Source: Cobetia amphilecti
Lineage (GTDB): Bacteria; Pseudomonadota; Gammaproteobacteria; Pseudomonadales; Halomonadaceae
Length of the DNA stretch: 64,000 bases
NCBI RefSeq assembly: GCF_030010415.1
Contig: NZ_JASCSA010000002.1
Reading direction: 5' to 3' (one strand)
This document shows, piece after piece, positions 13,923 to 23,182 of the stretch. The notes under the pieces are model-generated. The model searched no databases and was not told the origin of the DNA. It saw only the letters and a list, made by a program, of their open reading frames with translations. The position numbers were made by a program, and so were the translations under genes. Position 1 is the stretch's first letter. Each line of letters opens with the position of its first letter.

Positions 13923-15135
13923 ACTTGTCCCGCTTAGCCTTGGTCATGCCGACTTCCAATGCTTCAAGGTAGTCGGCATACCACTGCATCATCTTCCGCC
14001 TCTGCTCAAGGTACGACGCCTGGTTGTACACGCCCTCCAACCCGATCGGCTTGTGCGCAAGCTGCATCTCCGTCCACTGTAACGGCCACCCATGCTCACT
14101 CAGCAGCGTCTTGGCCGTGTGGCGGGCTCCATGCCCCGTCATCCTCTCCTTATACCCTGCATTCGAGAAGCAGCGATTGATCGCAGCATCCGACAGGACA
14201 GGTAGCTTTGCCCCCTCCCCAGTGAATACATACCTCGATCGTCCAGAAAGAGGACGCATCTCTTCAAGCGCTTGCAGTGCTTGACGGCACAATGGCACGA
14301 CATGATCGCGGCGCATCTTCATTTTCTCCGCGGGGATATGCCACGACTTGCCTTTGATCTCGCCCCATTCCATCCATCGCACCATGCCTGGCCGCGATGC
14401 CGTCCAAACAACCATCCAAGCAGCCAAGCGAGTAGACCGGCGGCTGGTCGTCATACGCAGTGCACGCAAAAAGTCTGGTAGATCTTCTTCCAGAAGATGA
14501 GGGCGAGGTTTGGAAGCTGGTGCCGGCGCTGCTACATCCAGCAGATTGGAAGCTGGATTATTCTCGCAGTAGCCGTGAGCAATGGCGAAGTCGAAGATCC
14601 GGCGCAGAAAAGCCCGGGACTTCTCGGCGATATTGAAAGCCTTGCGGGCCTCAATACCTTTCTGAACGCGCACGCAGTCAGCTCGGGACACATCAGCAAC
14701 TGCCATATCTCCCAATGCAGGCAACGCATCATTATCGAGCCAATGCCTCATCTTGGTCAGCGTCTTGGCTGACCTCCCCTGCATCTGCTTATGCTCGTAC
14801 CACTGCTCCGCGACAACCCCAAAGGTCCGGACACCACCGCCCCCTTTAAGGTGCTCTCGGGGATCAATGCCGTCGGCTACCAATTCGGCAATCTGGATAG
14901 CTTGAGCTCGCGCTTTCTTGGCCTTGGTGTCTGGGTAACCCCCTACTCCCATGAACGACCACTTTTGCGTGATCGGGTGTTTGTAGCGAACCTCCCAGCG
15001 CTTGCGGCCAGATGGCGACACGACGAAGTAGAGACGGTCCAGGCCATAGGCCTCGCGATACTCACGCGCTTCTGGCTCGAGGGTAGACAACACGGTGTCT
15101 GCAAGCGGTCGCCGCTTGATAGCATCACGCTTCAT
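13891..15135 (-). CDS. Tyrosine integrase (P4-like, phage integrase family)
   Basis: 414 residues. Inserts the prophage into the adjacent tRNA-Arg gene. N-terminal DUF4102-type arm-binding region (LYFVVSPSGRKRWEVRY, GVGGYPDTKAKKAR), a SAM-like core-binding domain (about 100-190), and a catalytic domain with Arg in ASRPGMVRW, HGARHTAKTLL (H-x-x-R) and the nucleophile Tyr in the NQASYLEQRR region. I place the start at the ATG at 15135, since a longer version to 15180 would run through a set of repeats and lacks the usual opening. The gene starts 162 bases from the tRNA 3' end, the normal arrangement for attR. Confidence 0.93.
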   Translation of the reverse strand: MKRDAIKRRPLADTVLSTLEPEAREYREAYGLDRLYFVVSPSGRKRWEVRYKHPITQKWSFMGVGGYPDTKAKKARAQAIQIAELVADGIDPREHLKGGGGVRTFGVVAEQWYEHKQMQGRSAKTLTKMRHWLDNDALPALGDMAVADVSRADCVRVQKGIEARKAFNIAEKSRAFLRRIFDFAIAHGYCENNPASNLLDVAAPAPASKPRPHLLEEDLPDFLRALRMTTSRRSTRLAAWMVVWTASRPGMVRWMEWGEIKGKSWHIPAEKMKMRRDHVVPLCRQALQALEEMRPLSGRSRYVFTGEGAKLPVLSDAAINRCFSNAGYKERMTGHGARHTAKTLLSEHGWPLQWTEMQLAHKPIGLEGVYNQASYLEQRRKMMQWYADYLEALEVGMTKAKRDKFKRRQRDVTA

Positions 15136-15184
15136 GTATGGTGCCCATGTATGGTGGACCTTCACCATACACCACACCATACAC
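15133..15184. repeat. Four GTATGGTG sites over the integrase start
   Basis: CATGTATGGTG occurs at 15133-15143 and 15146-15156 (13-bp period) and its near reverse complement CACCATACAC at 15163-15172 and 15175-15184 (12-bp period). The first copy contains the integrase start codon. They are candidates for arm-type integrase sites or an autoregulatory operator. Confidence 0.6.
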
Positions 15185-15296
15185 GGGCCTCTAGAGTGAA
15201 TATATGTATGGATATACAGTATTACGGACGCAACAAAGTTAAAACAAGGAGTTACGAGAATATAAGAGGAGGGTAAAGCAGGGAAAAAGAGGGGCT

Positions 15297-15373
<77 letters not shown>

Positions 15374-15562
15374 GTAGCGAGCGGAAGTATAAGCCATTGA
15401 AGTGGCGAGATAAACCCGACAATTGCTGCGCCGTCAGCATCACGCTCCTGTCATCAGCCACATGCTTGAGGCATTGGATCAATATCCTGAGAGCATGCTC
15501 CACGCCTGATTTCGGTGTCATGCCCCTTGGCTGGCTGAGACGGTCTCATGAACATGCCTCCC

Positions 15563-17914
15563 CTATCCTTTCGACAACCGGGCCTCCGCGTCGCCAATCA
15601 CCTCTGCCATCGGGCGCGGGCGCCCCAGCAGGTAGCCCTGAACTCGCGAGCAACCCATGCGCCGCAAGACTTCGAGTTGCTCCGTCTCTTCCACGCCTTC
15701 CGCCACGACATCAAGTGACAGGGCGCTCGCCATCATCAGCATGGCACGCACGATCTCATTGCCCGTGGTATGCGTGTCTGGCGATTCCTCATGAGACAGG
15801 TCATTGATGAAGCTGCGATCTATCTTCAGCTCCTTGAGCGGCATACGACGCAAACGCGACAGATTCGAGTAGCCGATGCCGAAATCATCAATCGAGAAGC
15901 TCAGGCCCAAGGCTGCCAGCTGGTCAATCTTCTCGAGCATTGCCGCTTCATCATCCGTCGCCAGGCTCTCGGTAATTTCCATACGCAAGAGCTCAGGCGC
16001 GAAGTCATGTTGCGCCAACAGCCTGGTGACCTGCGGCACGAACTCGCTGCTACGGAACTGCACCTGACTGACATTGACCGCCATCGGTAGCGCATAGCCT
16101 CGAGCGGTCATGGCGGCAAGCTCGCGACAGACCTGCTCCAGCACCCAATGCCCCAGCTCGAGAATCAGTCCGGACTCCTCCGCAATGGGGATGAAGGTCG
16201 CTGGCGAGACCATCCCCAGCTGCGGGTCATGCCAACGCAGCAATGCCTCGGCGCCACACAATTGCGGCTCACCACTTTCGGGCAGGGAAAATTGCGGCTG
16301 GAGGTGGACACTCAGCTGCTGGCGAGACACGGCCTCACGCAACGCGTGTTCCATCCGGGCGGCATCGATGATGCGCTGGCGCATCTCGGGCGCGAAGAAG
16401 CACAGCCGTGCACGCCCGGCCCCCTTGCTCTCATAGAGCGCGATATCCGCTTGATGCAGGAGGTGACTCCAGGCATCGCCCTCCTCTCTGTCGATCTCGT
16501 CATGCCCGGCCTTGCCAGCTGGCAACACTTGCTGAGAGCAGGCGCCATAGCCTTCCTCATGACGCGGATAGAGCGTGATGCCCAACGAGCCGGTCAACTG
16601 ATGCGTTCGCCCTTCAAGCTCCAGCGGCTCCTGCAGTCGCTCCAGCATCTGCTCCGCTACCTGGCGCGCTCGGCTAGCCGCTTCGCGCGGCCCACCGGCT
16701 CTCGGTGCCAGCAGCACGATGAACTCGTCTCCCCCATGGCGCGCGAGGAAGTCCTGCGGGCCCAGCATCTCTGCCAGACGCGAGGCGACCTGCTTGAGCG
16801 CCAGGTCACCGGCATCGTGCCCGAGGATATCGTTGAGACGCTTGAAGTGATCGAGATCCAGGAACATCAGCGCGCCCATCTCGCCGGGCTGGGCCTGCTC
16901 CGCCAGCTCACAGAGATGACGACGCACGAGACGCCGGTTGGGCAAGCCGGTCAACGAGTCGTGCAAGGCCTGATGCGTCAGCTGCTGGTCACGTCGATAG
17001 CGTTCGATCGCCAGCCTGGCTACCTTGACCGCGACTTCGAGCAAGCCATGGTGAGTCGCATCGAAGACCTCGCCTGTCTCGGCATAGAAGGCAAAGCTGC
17101 CCAAGGGGTTATCGTCGCCATCGAGAATCGGCATCGAGAGGCAGGCATCCAGCCCCAACGCATGCGGATGCTCACGGAAGCCCTCCCAGGCAGGTTCCTG
17201 CGCGATGGAAGGCGTCATGACCGGCTTGCGCCGCCACATCGCCGTCCCACAGGTGCCCACGCCTTCCCCTATCTTCAAGCCACGGGTGAACAGCATGAAG
17301 CTTGCCGGCAGGCTGGGCCCCTCGCCTGCCACGATGGTGCGGCCCACATCATCCAGCAGCAGCAACGAGGAGCGCACCTGAACCGCGGCGCCTTCGATGG
17401 TCAGGCACAGGTCGCGCAATGTCTTGTCCAGAGACTGGCCTGCCGCCACGGCTTCCAGCAGCTCAAGCTGGGAGTGGCTCAACATCAAGGCCCGGTGCAT
17501 CTGGGTAATGTCCGTCTGCAGCCCCAGATACCCTTCCACCCGCCCCCTGGAATCCTTGAGCGGAATGCAGCGCAGCCGCAATCGCAGTGGTTGGCCATTG
17601 CTGTCGTAATGCACCAGCTCCTCATCGCTGGGTTCGCCGCGGCGGCGCTGTTCACGCAATCGGGTGATGACCAGCAGATCGGATGCCGGCCCCATCAAAA
17701 ATTCACTGGGTACCTTGCCGACCACCTGCTGCTCTCGATAGCCGAGAAGCTGCTCAAAGGCGGGGTTGACCCAGCGAATGCGCCCTTCGAGGTCGTAGCA
17801 ACAGACGCCGTTGCTGGTGTGATCCAGCAGCTGATTCAGCAAGCCTTCGGCTTCCTGGCCATTGGCGGGCCGGGAAGTGCTCGGCATGGTGCCAAACGAT
17901 GTGGTGTCACTCAC
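15563..17914 (-). CDS. PAS-GAF-GGDEF-EAL c-di-GMP signalling protein
   Basis: 783 residues, cytosolic (no membrane segment). PAS domain about 25-140, GAF about 150-310, GGDEF about 325-510 with intact RHGGDEF, EAL about 530-775 with intact AEALLRW, DDFGIGYSNL and AEGVEE. Both the cyclase and phosphodiesterase sites look usable. The allosteric inhibition site before GGDEF reads GPQD rather than RxxD, so product feedback may be lost. Between LYPRHEEG and the LLHQADIALYESKG helix there is an extra stretch of about 25 residues not usual in GGDEF domains. First host gene after the tRNA and prophage. Confidence 0.93.
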   Translation of the reverse strand: MSDTTSFGTMPSTSRPANGQEAEGLLNQLLDHTSNGVCCYDLEGRIRWVNPAFEQLLGYREQQVVGKVPSEFLMGPASDLLVITRLREQRRRGEPSDEELVHYDSNGQPLRLRLRCIPLKDSRGRVEGYLGLQTDITQMHRALMLSHSQLELLEAVAAGQSLDKTLRDLCLTIEGAAVQVRSSLLLLDDVGRTIVAGEGPSLPASFMLFTRGLKIGEGVGTCGTAMWRRKPVMTPSIAQEPAWEGFREHPHALGLDACLSMPILDGDDNPLGSFAFYAETGEVFDATHHGLLEVAVKVARLAIERYRRDQQLTHQALHDSLTGLPNRRLVRRHLCELAEQAQPGEMGALMFLDLDHFKRLNDILGHDAGDLALKQVASRLAEMLGPQDFLARHGGDEFIVLLAPRAGGPREAASRARQVAEQMLERLQEPLELEGRTHQLTGSLGITLYPRHEEGYGACSQQVLPAGKAGHDEIDREEGDAWSHLLHQADIALYESKGAGRARLCFFAPEMRQRIIDAARMEHALREAVSRQQLSVHLQPQFSLPESGEPQLCGAEALLRWHDPQLGMVSPATFIPIAEESGLILELGHWVLEQVCRELAAMTARGYALPMAVNVSQVQFRSSEFVPQVTRLLAQHDFAPELLRMEITESLATDDEAAMLEKIDQLAALGLSFSIDDFGIGYSNLSRLRRMPLKELKIDRSFINDLSHEESPDTHTTGNEIVRAMLMMASALSLDVVAEGVEETEQLEVLRRMGCSRVQGYLLGRPRPMAEVIGDAEARLSKG

Positions 17915-18263
17915 TGGCGTATCCTCAGCAGACTCCTCTGCGATCCTGGCTGGATGACATGCCGAGCCTCAGGACTCGGCGAATTACCAGCACCAGCGTG
18001 CCGGATCCTCGGCACCAGTATGCGGCCTATGTCTCAGTGATATTAACCCACTGCGATGCGTTGAATATGAGTCCAGCGTCATTCGATCGGCACTGGCGTC
18101 GATCATCATTCGACTCTCGAGCGCCGCTCAGGCCTTTGAATCGAGCGCGCTCACTCCCACAACACTGACAGCGCTCACATTTCAGATGCCCTGACAGCAT
18201 GATCCACACGGCAGCGTCGGGCGTAGTACACACATCACGCCATTCGCCACGGAGAGCCACTCC
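17915..18263. other. 349-base divergent intergenic region
   Basis: Holds the promoters of the minus-strand PAS-GGDEF-EAL gene and the plus-strand lipoprotein hydrolase. A small hairpin CCGAG/CTCGG lies near 17960. No clear promoter hexamers, repeats or small genes are seen. Confidence 0.35.
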
Positions 18264-19256
18264 TTGAACGCTCTGCTGCCCTTTGTGTCAGTCACACTCT
18301 GCATGCTGCTATCGGGATGCGGGCCGCACTACCTTGCGGCCCATGACATCCACCAGGCCCCTTACCTTGATGAATCCTCCGCCTCATCCCATCTCGTGAC
18401 CCGCGACGCCACGTCGCTGGCATGGGCGTCCTGGCAACCTGCGCAGGTAACCCCTCAACGCGCCATGCTGCTTGGCCTGCACAGCTACGGCGACTTCCGG
18501 CTGGCATATGCCGATCTGGGCCCGTGGCTGGCCGGACGAGGCATCGTAACCTACGCCTATGACCAACGCGGTTTCGGGGAGTCCAGCCAGCAAGGGCGAT
18601 GGCCGGAGTCCTCGTTGCTGGTCGAGGACCTGGTGGACGCCATCACGGTACTGCGCCAGCGCCACCCGAACCTCCCCTTGATCGTGGCGGGCGAAAGCAT
18701 GGGCGGCTCGGTGATACTCAATGCCCTCGCCCAACATCCGGCGCTGTCGATCGATGGCAGCCTGCTCGCCGCCCCGGGCGTCCGCGGCGGCATCCGCTGG
18801 CGCTATCTGTACAACGCAGGGCTCTGGACGGCGGCGCACCTGATCCCCGCGACCAGCGTGGAGGTACCACGCAGGTACCCCGAAGGAGAACTCAAGCCCG
18901 CAGCCGCCAGGCGGTTGGCCGAGGATTCACGCGTCGTGCATTCCGTGCGCCTTGATGCCTATTACGGTCTGATTCGCTTCACGGATCACGCCAGCGATGA
19001 CATCGCGGCGCTTTCTGCTGACACACGGCTGCCGCCCACCCTGCTGTTGCACGGTGATCGCGATGAGACCGTGCCCCGGGTGGCCATCGAGCGGCTGGTC
19101 AGCGACTGGCCGAGCGCCTCACGCAATACGCTCGAGATTCATTACCTGCCCGAGGCGCCCCATCTGCTGCTGCAATGGCACGACAGTGAACAGGTACGTG
19201 GGCGGATAGCACACTGGTTGGACCAGATCCTGCCAGCGCGCGCTTCACAAGAATGA
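18264..19256 (+). CDS. Lipoprotein alpha/beta hydrolase (lysophospholipase / monoacylglycerol lipase-like)
   Basis: 330 residues starting at a TTG at 18264 with GGAGAG seven bases upstream; this start is needed to give a full lipoprotein signal peptide with lipobox LLSGC (Cys19), so the protein is anchored in a membrane. Hydrolase fold: oxyanion motif HSYGD, nucleophile GESMGG, acid in HGDRDETVP, His in APHLLLQW. The Pfam type is Hydrolase_4 (lysophospholipase-like). Substrate unknown, probably lipid esters in the envelope. Confidence 0.88.
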   Translation: MNALLPFVSVTLCMLLSGCGPHYLAAHDIHQAPYLDESSASSHLVTRDATSLAWASWQPAQVTPQRAMLLGLHSYGDFRLAYADLGPWLAGRGIVTYAYDQRGFGESSQQGRWPESSLLVEDLVDAITVLRQRHPNLPLIVAGESMGGSVILNALAQHPALSIDGSLLAAPGVRGGIRWRYLYNAGLWTAAHLIPATSVEVPRRYPEGELKPAAARRLAEDSRVVHSVRLDAYYGLIRFTDHASDDIAALSADTRLPPTLLLHGDRDETVPRVAIERLVSDWPSASRNTLEIHYLPEAPHLLLQWHDSEQVRGRIAHWLDQILPARASQE

Positions 19257-19328
19257 AAGCAAGAGCGAGAGCAAGAACGAGGCGATGGACGTGACACGCC
19301 GCGTCATGCCGATAGCGCGCCCCACAAA

Positions 19329-19360
19329 CAGCAACGCCCCGAACAGGGTTCGAGGCGTTG
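19329..19360 (-). terminator. Bidirectional hairpin downstream of trpA
   Basis: CAACGCC and GGCGTTG arms enclose a second CGAAC/GTTCG pairing, giving a long stem between the convergent hydrolase and trpA genes. No long T-tract on either side. Followed by short CTATCTAA tandem repeats at about 19370-19390. Confidence 0.6.
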
Positions 19361-19429
19361 CTGTCTATCTAACTATCTATCTAACTAACTACCGCCCCTG
19401 CGAGGGGCATGCTGGCCGCTAGCCAATGA

Positions 19430-20269
19430 TCACTGACGTGCGGTCTTCAGGGCATCAGCCAGTTCACGGGTCAGAGCGTGCACGGCTTGAGTGCCTTGCT
19501 CCGGCGTCTCGGCATTGGCCTGCAGGTCGATCAAGGCAGAACCGACCACCACACCGTCGGAGAAACGCCCGATCCGCGCCGCCTGTTCAGCGGTACGGAT
19601 ACCGAAGCCGACCGCGACCGGAATATCGGTATGTTCACGAATGCGACCGACCTCGGCCTCGACCTTTTCGGCAGTCGGTGCCGCGCCGCCGGTCACGCCA
19701 TTGCTGGAGACGTAGTAGAGGAAGCCCGAGGTGTTGGCCAGCACACCCGGCAGGCGCTCGCTGTCAGTGGTCGGCGTAGCGAGGCGAATGAAGCTGATGC
19801 CCGCTTCGCTGGCCGGGACGCACAGCTCGTCATCATGCTCCGGCGGCAGATCGACAACGATCAGGCCGTCGACGCCGGCCTCGCTCGCCTGCTCGAGAAA
19901 ACGGCTCACGCCACGACGATAGATCGGGTTGTAGTAGCCCATCAGCACGATGGGGGTGTCCTGATCGCGCTTGCGGAACTCGCTGACCATCGCCAGGGTG
20001 CGGTCCATGGTCTGGCCGGCCTTCAAGGCACGCTGGGTAGCATGTTGAATGGCCAGGCCATCGGCCATCGGGTCCGTGAACGGCATGCCCAGCTCGATGA
20101 CATCGGCGCCGGCGTCCGCCATGCCGAGGAAGGTCGCGAGGCTGGCATCGTAGCCGGGGTCGCCCGCAGTGATGTAGGTCACCAGCGCGGCACGATTCTC
20201 GGCGCGCACGGCAGCGAAGCGACGGTCAAGACGGCTGCTGGCAGTAGTGTCGATAGCGGAAGTGCTCAT
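19430..20269 (-). CDS. trpA: Tryptophan synthase alpha subunit
   Basis: Cleaves indole-3-glycerol phosphate to indole, which passes through a tunnel to TrpB. About 279 residues from the ATG at 20269, preceded by GGAG; a longer start at 20311 lacks a ribosome site. Landmarks: VIELGMPFTDPMADG with the catalytic Glu and Asp, PIVLMGYYNP, GVDGLIVVDLPPE, and the phosphate-binding GFGIRTAEQ loop. Lies 126 bases after trpB in the same direction, the pseudomonad-type trpBA pair separate from trpF. Confidence 0.97.
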   Translation of the reverse strand: MSTSAIDTTASSRLDRRFAAVRAENRAALVTYITAGDPGYDASLATFLGMADAGADVIELGMPFTDPMADGLAIQHATQRALKAGQTMDRTLAMVSEFRKRDQDTPIVLMGYYNPIYRRGVSRFLEQASEAGVDGLIVVDLPPEHDDELCVPASEAGISFIRLATPTTDSERLPGVLANTSGFLYYVSSNGVTGGAAPTAEKVEAEVGRIREHTDIPVAVGFGIRTAEQAARIGRFSDGVVVGSALIDLQANAETPEQGTQAVHALTRELADALKTARQ

Positions 20270-20395
20270 CAATAGGCTCCGGATTTGCTGGCCTGCAGGC
20301 ATCGATGACACCTGCGGGCGAAGAAGGCATGGGGCGCTCAGACTCGATCAGCGACTGACGACTCTGGCGCCGGGCAACACGTGACAGACCCGGGC

Positions 20396-21637
20396 TTACT
20401 CGCCGTCAGGGTTCAGGCCCAGCTCGTCGGCCAGGTGATGAGTCACGGTGGCCATGTCCTTGTCACCACGGCCGCTGAGGTTGACCACCATCAGGTGGTC
20501 CTTCGGCAGGCCCGGCGCACGCTTGATGACTTCCGCCAGCGCGTGAGAGGACTCCAGCGCCGGAATGATGCCTTCCAGACGGCACAGCATCTTGAAGGCG
20601 TCCAGCGCTTCCTGGTCGGTCGCGGCGACATATTCGGCACGCTTGATGTCATGCAACCATGCGTGTTCTGGACCGATACCCGGATAGTCGAGACCGGCGG
20701 AGATGGAGTGCGCATCGCCGATCTGTCCTTCTTCATCCTGCAGCAGGAAGGTGCGGTTGCCATGCAGAACGCCCGGCAGGCCGCCCTTGAGGCTGGCGGC
20801 ATGACGCGGAGTTTCTAGGCCTTCACCAGCGGCTTCGACACCGATGATCTCGACGCTTTCCTCATCGAGGAACGGATGGAACAGGCCCATGGCATTGGAA
20901 CCGCCGCCGATGCAGGCGACCAGCGAATCCGGCAGACGCCCTTCCTTCTCCTGCAGCTGCACGCGGGTTTCCTGACCGATGATGGACTGGAAGTCACGCA
21001 CCAGCTGCGGGTACGGGTGCGGCCCGGCCACGGTACCGATGATGTAGAAGGTGTCATCGACGTTGGTGACCCAGTCACGCAGCGCCTCGTTCATGGCATC
21101 CTTCAGCGTGCCATCACCGGCGGTGACAGGCACGACCTTGGCGCCCAGCAGCTGCATGCGCTGCACATTGGGCTGCTGACGATGGATATCGGTGGAGCCC
21201 ATGTAGATCACGCAGTCCAGCCCGAAACGCGCCGCCACGGTGGCAGTCGCCACACCGTGCATGCCGGCACCGGTCTCGGCGATGATGCGCTGCTTGCCCA
21301 TGCGGCGAGCGAGCAGTACCTGGCCCAGCGCGTTGTTGATCTTGTGAGCCCCGGTATGCATCAGGTCTTCACGCTTGAGATAGATCTTGGCGCCGCCCAG
21401 CTGCTCGGTCAGGCGCTCGGCGAAATACAGCGGGCTCTGGCGGCCGACATAGTCCGCGGACAGGCCAGCCAGCTCCTCGGCGAATGCCGGGTCCTGCTTG
21501 GCGGCTTCATACTCGCGCTGCAGGTGCAGGATCAACGGCATCAGCGTCTCGGCAACGAAGCGGCCGCCGAAATCACCGAAGAAACCCTTGGCATCAGGCC
21601 CTTGGCGCAGGCTGGGGGTAGCAGTCGTCTGGCTCAT
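20396..21637 (-). CDS. trpB: Tryptophan synthase beta subunit
   Basis: 413 residues. Joins indole and serine to make tryptophan using PLP. The PLP lysine is in TGAHKINNAL, the phosphate-binding loop is CIGGGSNAMG, and the start block GDFGGRFVAETLMP is typical. ATG at 21637 with GAGGAG upstream. First gene of trpBA, transcribed away from a divergent LysR regulator that should be TrpI. Confidence 0.98.
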   Translation of the reverse strand: MSQTTATPSLRQGPDAKGFFGDFGGRFVAETLMPLILHLQREYEAAKQDPAFAEELAGLSADYVGRQSPLYFAERLTEQLGGAKIYLKREDLMHTGAHKINNALGQVLLARRMGKQRIIAETGAGMHGVATATVAARFGLDCVIYMGSTDIHRQQPNVQRMQLLGAKVVPVTAGDGTLKDAMNEALRDWVTNVDDTFYIIGTVAGPHPYPQLVRDFQSIIGQETRVQLQEKEGRLPDSLVACIGGGSNAMGLFHPFLDEESVEIIGVEAAGEGLETPRHAASLKGGLPGVLHGNRTFLLQDEEGQIGDAHSISAGLDYPGIGPEHAWLHDIKRAEYVAATDQEALDAFKMLCRLEGIIPALESSHALAEVIKRAPGLPKDHLMVVNLSGRGDKDMATVTHHLADELGLNPDGE

Positions 21638-21764
21638 GCTGAACTCCTCGAATCGTGTCAGTGGCTGGTCTCACATACTGCGCAAGGCATCTGCGGGGCC
21701 AGCGATATGGTGATCATCCTAGCGCTGCAGGCACTGGAAGAAAAACGATAAATTCGCCAAGATG

Positions 21765-21781
21765 TGTGAGAAAATCTCACA
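21765..21781. promoter_or_regulatory. Candidate TrpI binding site
   Basis: TGTGAGAAAATCTCACA is a perfect 7-bp inverted repeat with a 3-base centre. It lies in the divergent trpB/LysR spacer, 80 bases from the LysR start and 128 bases from trpB. Size and symmetry suit a LysR-type primary site. Confidence 0.6.
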
Positions 21782-21860
21782 GATGGTCGAGACGGTCACT
21801 GCCGCGCAGCCACCCTTTCCATGCCAATGACACGTCCAGCACTTGCTCAGGAGACACACC

Positions 21861-22784
21861 ATGGAGCGCACCGAGCTACTGCCTCCCCTCAATGCCCTGC
21901 GCACCTTCGATGTGGCGGCTCGCCATGAGAGCGCCTCGCGCGCCGCAGAGGAGTTGCATGTGACCCACGGGGCCGTCAGCCGTCAGATCCGCCAGCTGGA
22001 AGACGCACTCGGCACACGCCTGTTCGATCGCGCCGGACGTGGCCTGACACTGACACAGGCCGGTCGTGAGCTGGCGACCGCGACCCGTCATCACCTTGGC
22101 GGTCTGGCACGCGTGTGCGGGGCACTGGCACGCAGTGATGCGCGGGCGCCCTTCGTGCTGAGCTGCCCGGGGTCGTTTCTGGCACGCTGGTTCATTCCGC
22201 GACTGGGGGCACTCAAGGACGCCCTGCCGGAACTCGAGCTGCACCTGACCGCCAGTGATGACAACGAAGGGCTGCGCAATGGCGTGGACGGTGTCCTGCG
22301 CTTCCAGACGCCGCCCTTTGATGACGCCGAGCATCAGGAGACGCGCGTGCTGGGCACCGAGCGCATCGGGCCTGTCCTGCGGCCCGACAGCGAGTGGCTG
22401 AGCGAGGCATCCAGCCCCCCTTCCCCCGAGGTTCTGCTGGGCCTGCCCCTGCTGCATACCCGATCGCGCCCGCAAGCCTGGCCGGATTGGTGCTCACGCC
22501 AGGGGCTATCCAGTGAGGGGCTTGATTACGCGCAAGGCTTCGAGCACCTCAACTACCTGCTCGAGGCGACACTGGTCGGGCTGGGCGTCGGCATCGCGCC
22601 GGACTATCTGGTGGAGGAAGACCTGCGCAGCAAGCGCCTCGTGGCCCCCTGGGGCTTCGTCGAGACCGAGGCATGTCTGACGCTGACCTTGCCGCAGGTC
22701 GGCCGCGCTCGTGCTCGCCACCCGCATGCCGAGGCGCTGGGCGAATGGCTCGCCCGGGAGCTGGCGACGGCACCGCCCCACTAG
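21861..22784 (+). CDS. trpI: LysR-type regulator of trpBA (TrpI-like)
   Basis: 307 residues; ATG at 21861 behind AGGAGA (an in-frame TTG at 21843 has no ribosome site). N-terminal winged HTH (LNALRTFDVAARHESASRAAEELHV ... GAVSRQIRQLE) of the GcvA/TrpI subgroup, then a periplasmic-binding-type effector domain. Divergence from trpBA matches Pseudomonas trpI, whose product activates trpBA with indoleglycerol phosphate. The symbol is given from context; GcvA-like regulators look very similar. Confidence 0.75.
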   Translation: MERTELLPPLNALRTFDVAARHESASRAAEELHVTHGAVSRQIRQLEDALGTRLFDRAGRGLTLTQAGRELATATRHHLGGLARVCGALARSDARAPFVLSCPGSFLARWFIPRLGALKDALPELELHLTASDDNEGLRNGVDGVLRFQTPPFDDAEHQETRVLGTERIGPVLRPDSEWLSEASSPPSPEVLLGLPLLHTRSRPQAWPDWCSRQGLSSEGLDYAQGFEHLNYLLEATLVGLGVGIAPDYLVEEDLRSKRLVAPWGFVETEACLTLTLPQVGRARARHPHAEALGEWLARELATAPPH

Positions 22785-23182
22785 CCACACTTTGTGACAG
22801 GCATAAAAAAAGCCAGTCACAAGGACTGGCTTGCCCGGACATGTATCCAGAGGATAGCGCCGGAAAGATCGTGAATCCGCTCAAGGAACCATCGCAACCT
22901 GCAACGCAGGCTGGAAGCGAGGATGGGCGAACAACCCTGCGCATTGAACGACGCAGCCACCCTCGGCAGAAATGATCGAGGAGCCATGGCTGGCTCGACT
23001 CGAAGACTTCACGTCAGGTGGCCAATCCTTATCCGAGATGGAGGACTCGAAATGAAGGGTGACGGCCTGACGCGTTTCAACTGTCAGCATCATATCTTTT
23101 AGTCCGCGAACAAAAAAGGGCCCAAACAGCAACAGACCTTTGCTGGAGAAGCACCATCAATCGCTCGCATGGCCGACCGATA
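22785..23182. other. 398-base convergent intergenic region
   Basis: Contains a terminator for leftward transcripts at 22804-22831 and otherwise no supported gene, although a 23183-side GGCCC stretch next to six T is present near 23115. Composition is ordinary. Confidence 0.35.
22804..22831 (-). terminator. Rho-independent terminator
   Basis: AGCCAGTC (22811-22818) pairs with GACTGGCT (22824-22831); on the minus strand it is followed by seven T. It lies in the convergent spacer and would stop the leftward PAS-GGDEF-EAL transcript 350 bases after its stop, and may serve the LysR gene as well. Confidence 0.8.

Noticed and set aside
16148..18040. 630-codon plus-strand frame
   Set aside because: Lies antisense to the PAS-GAF-GGDEF-EAL gene, whose domains are unmistakable; long antisense frames are expected in high-GC DNA.
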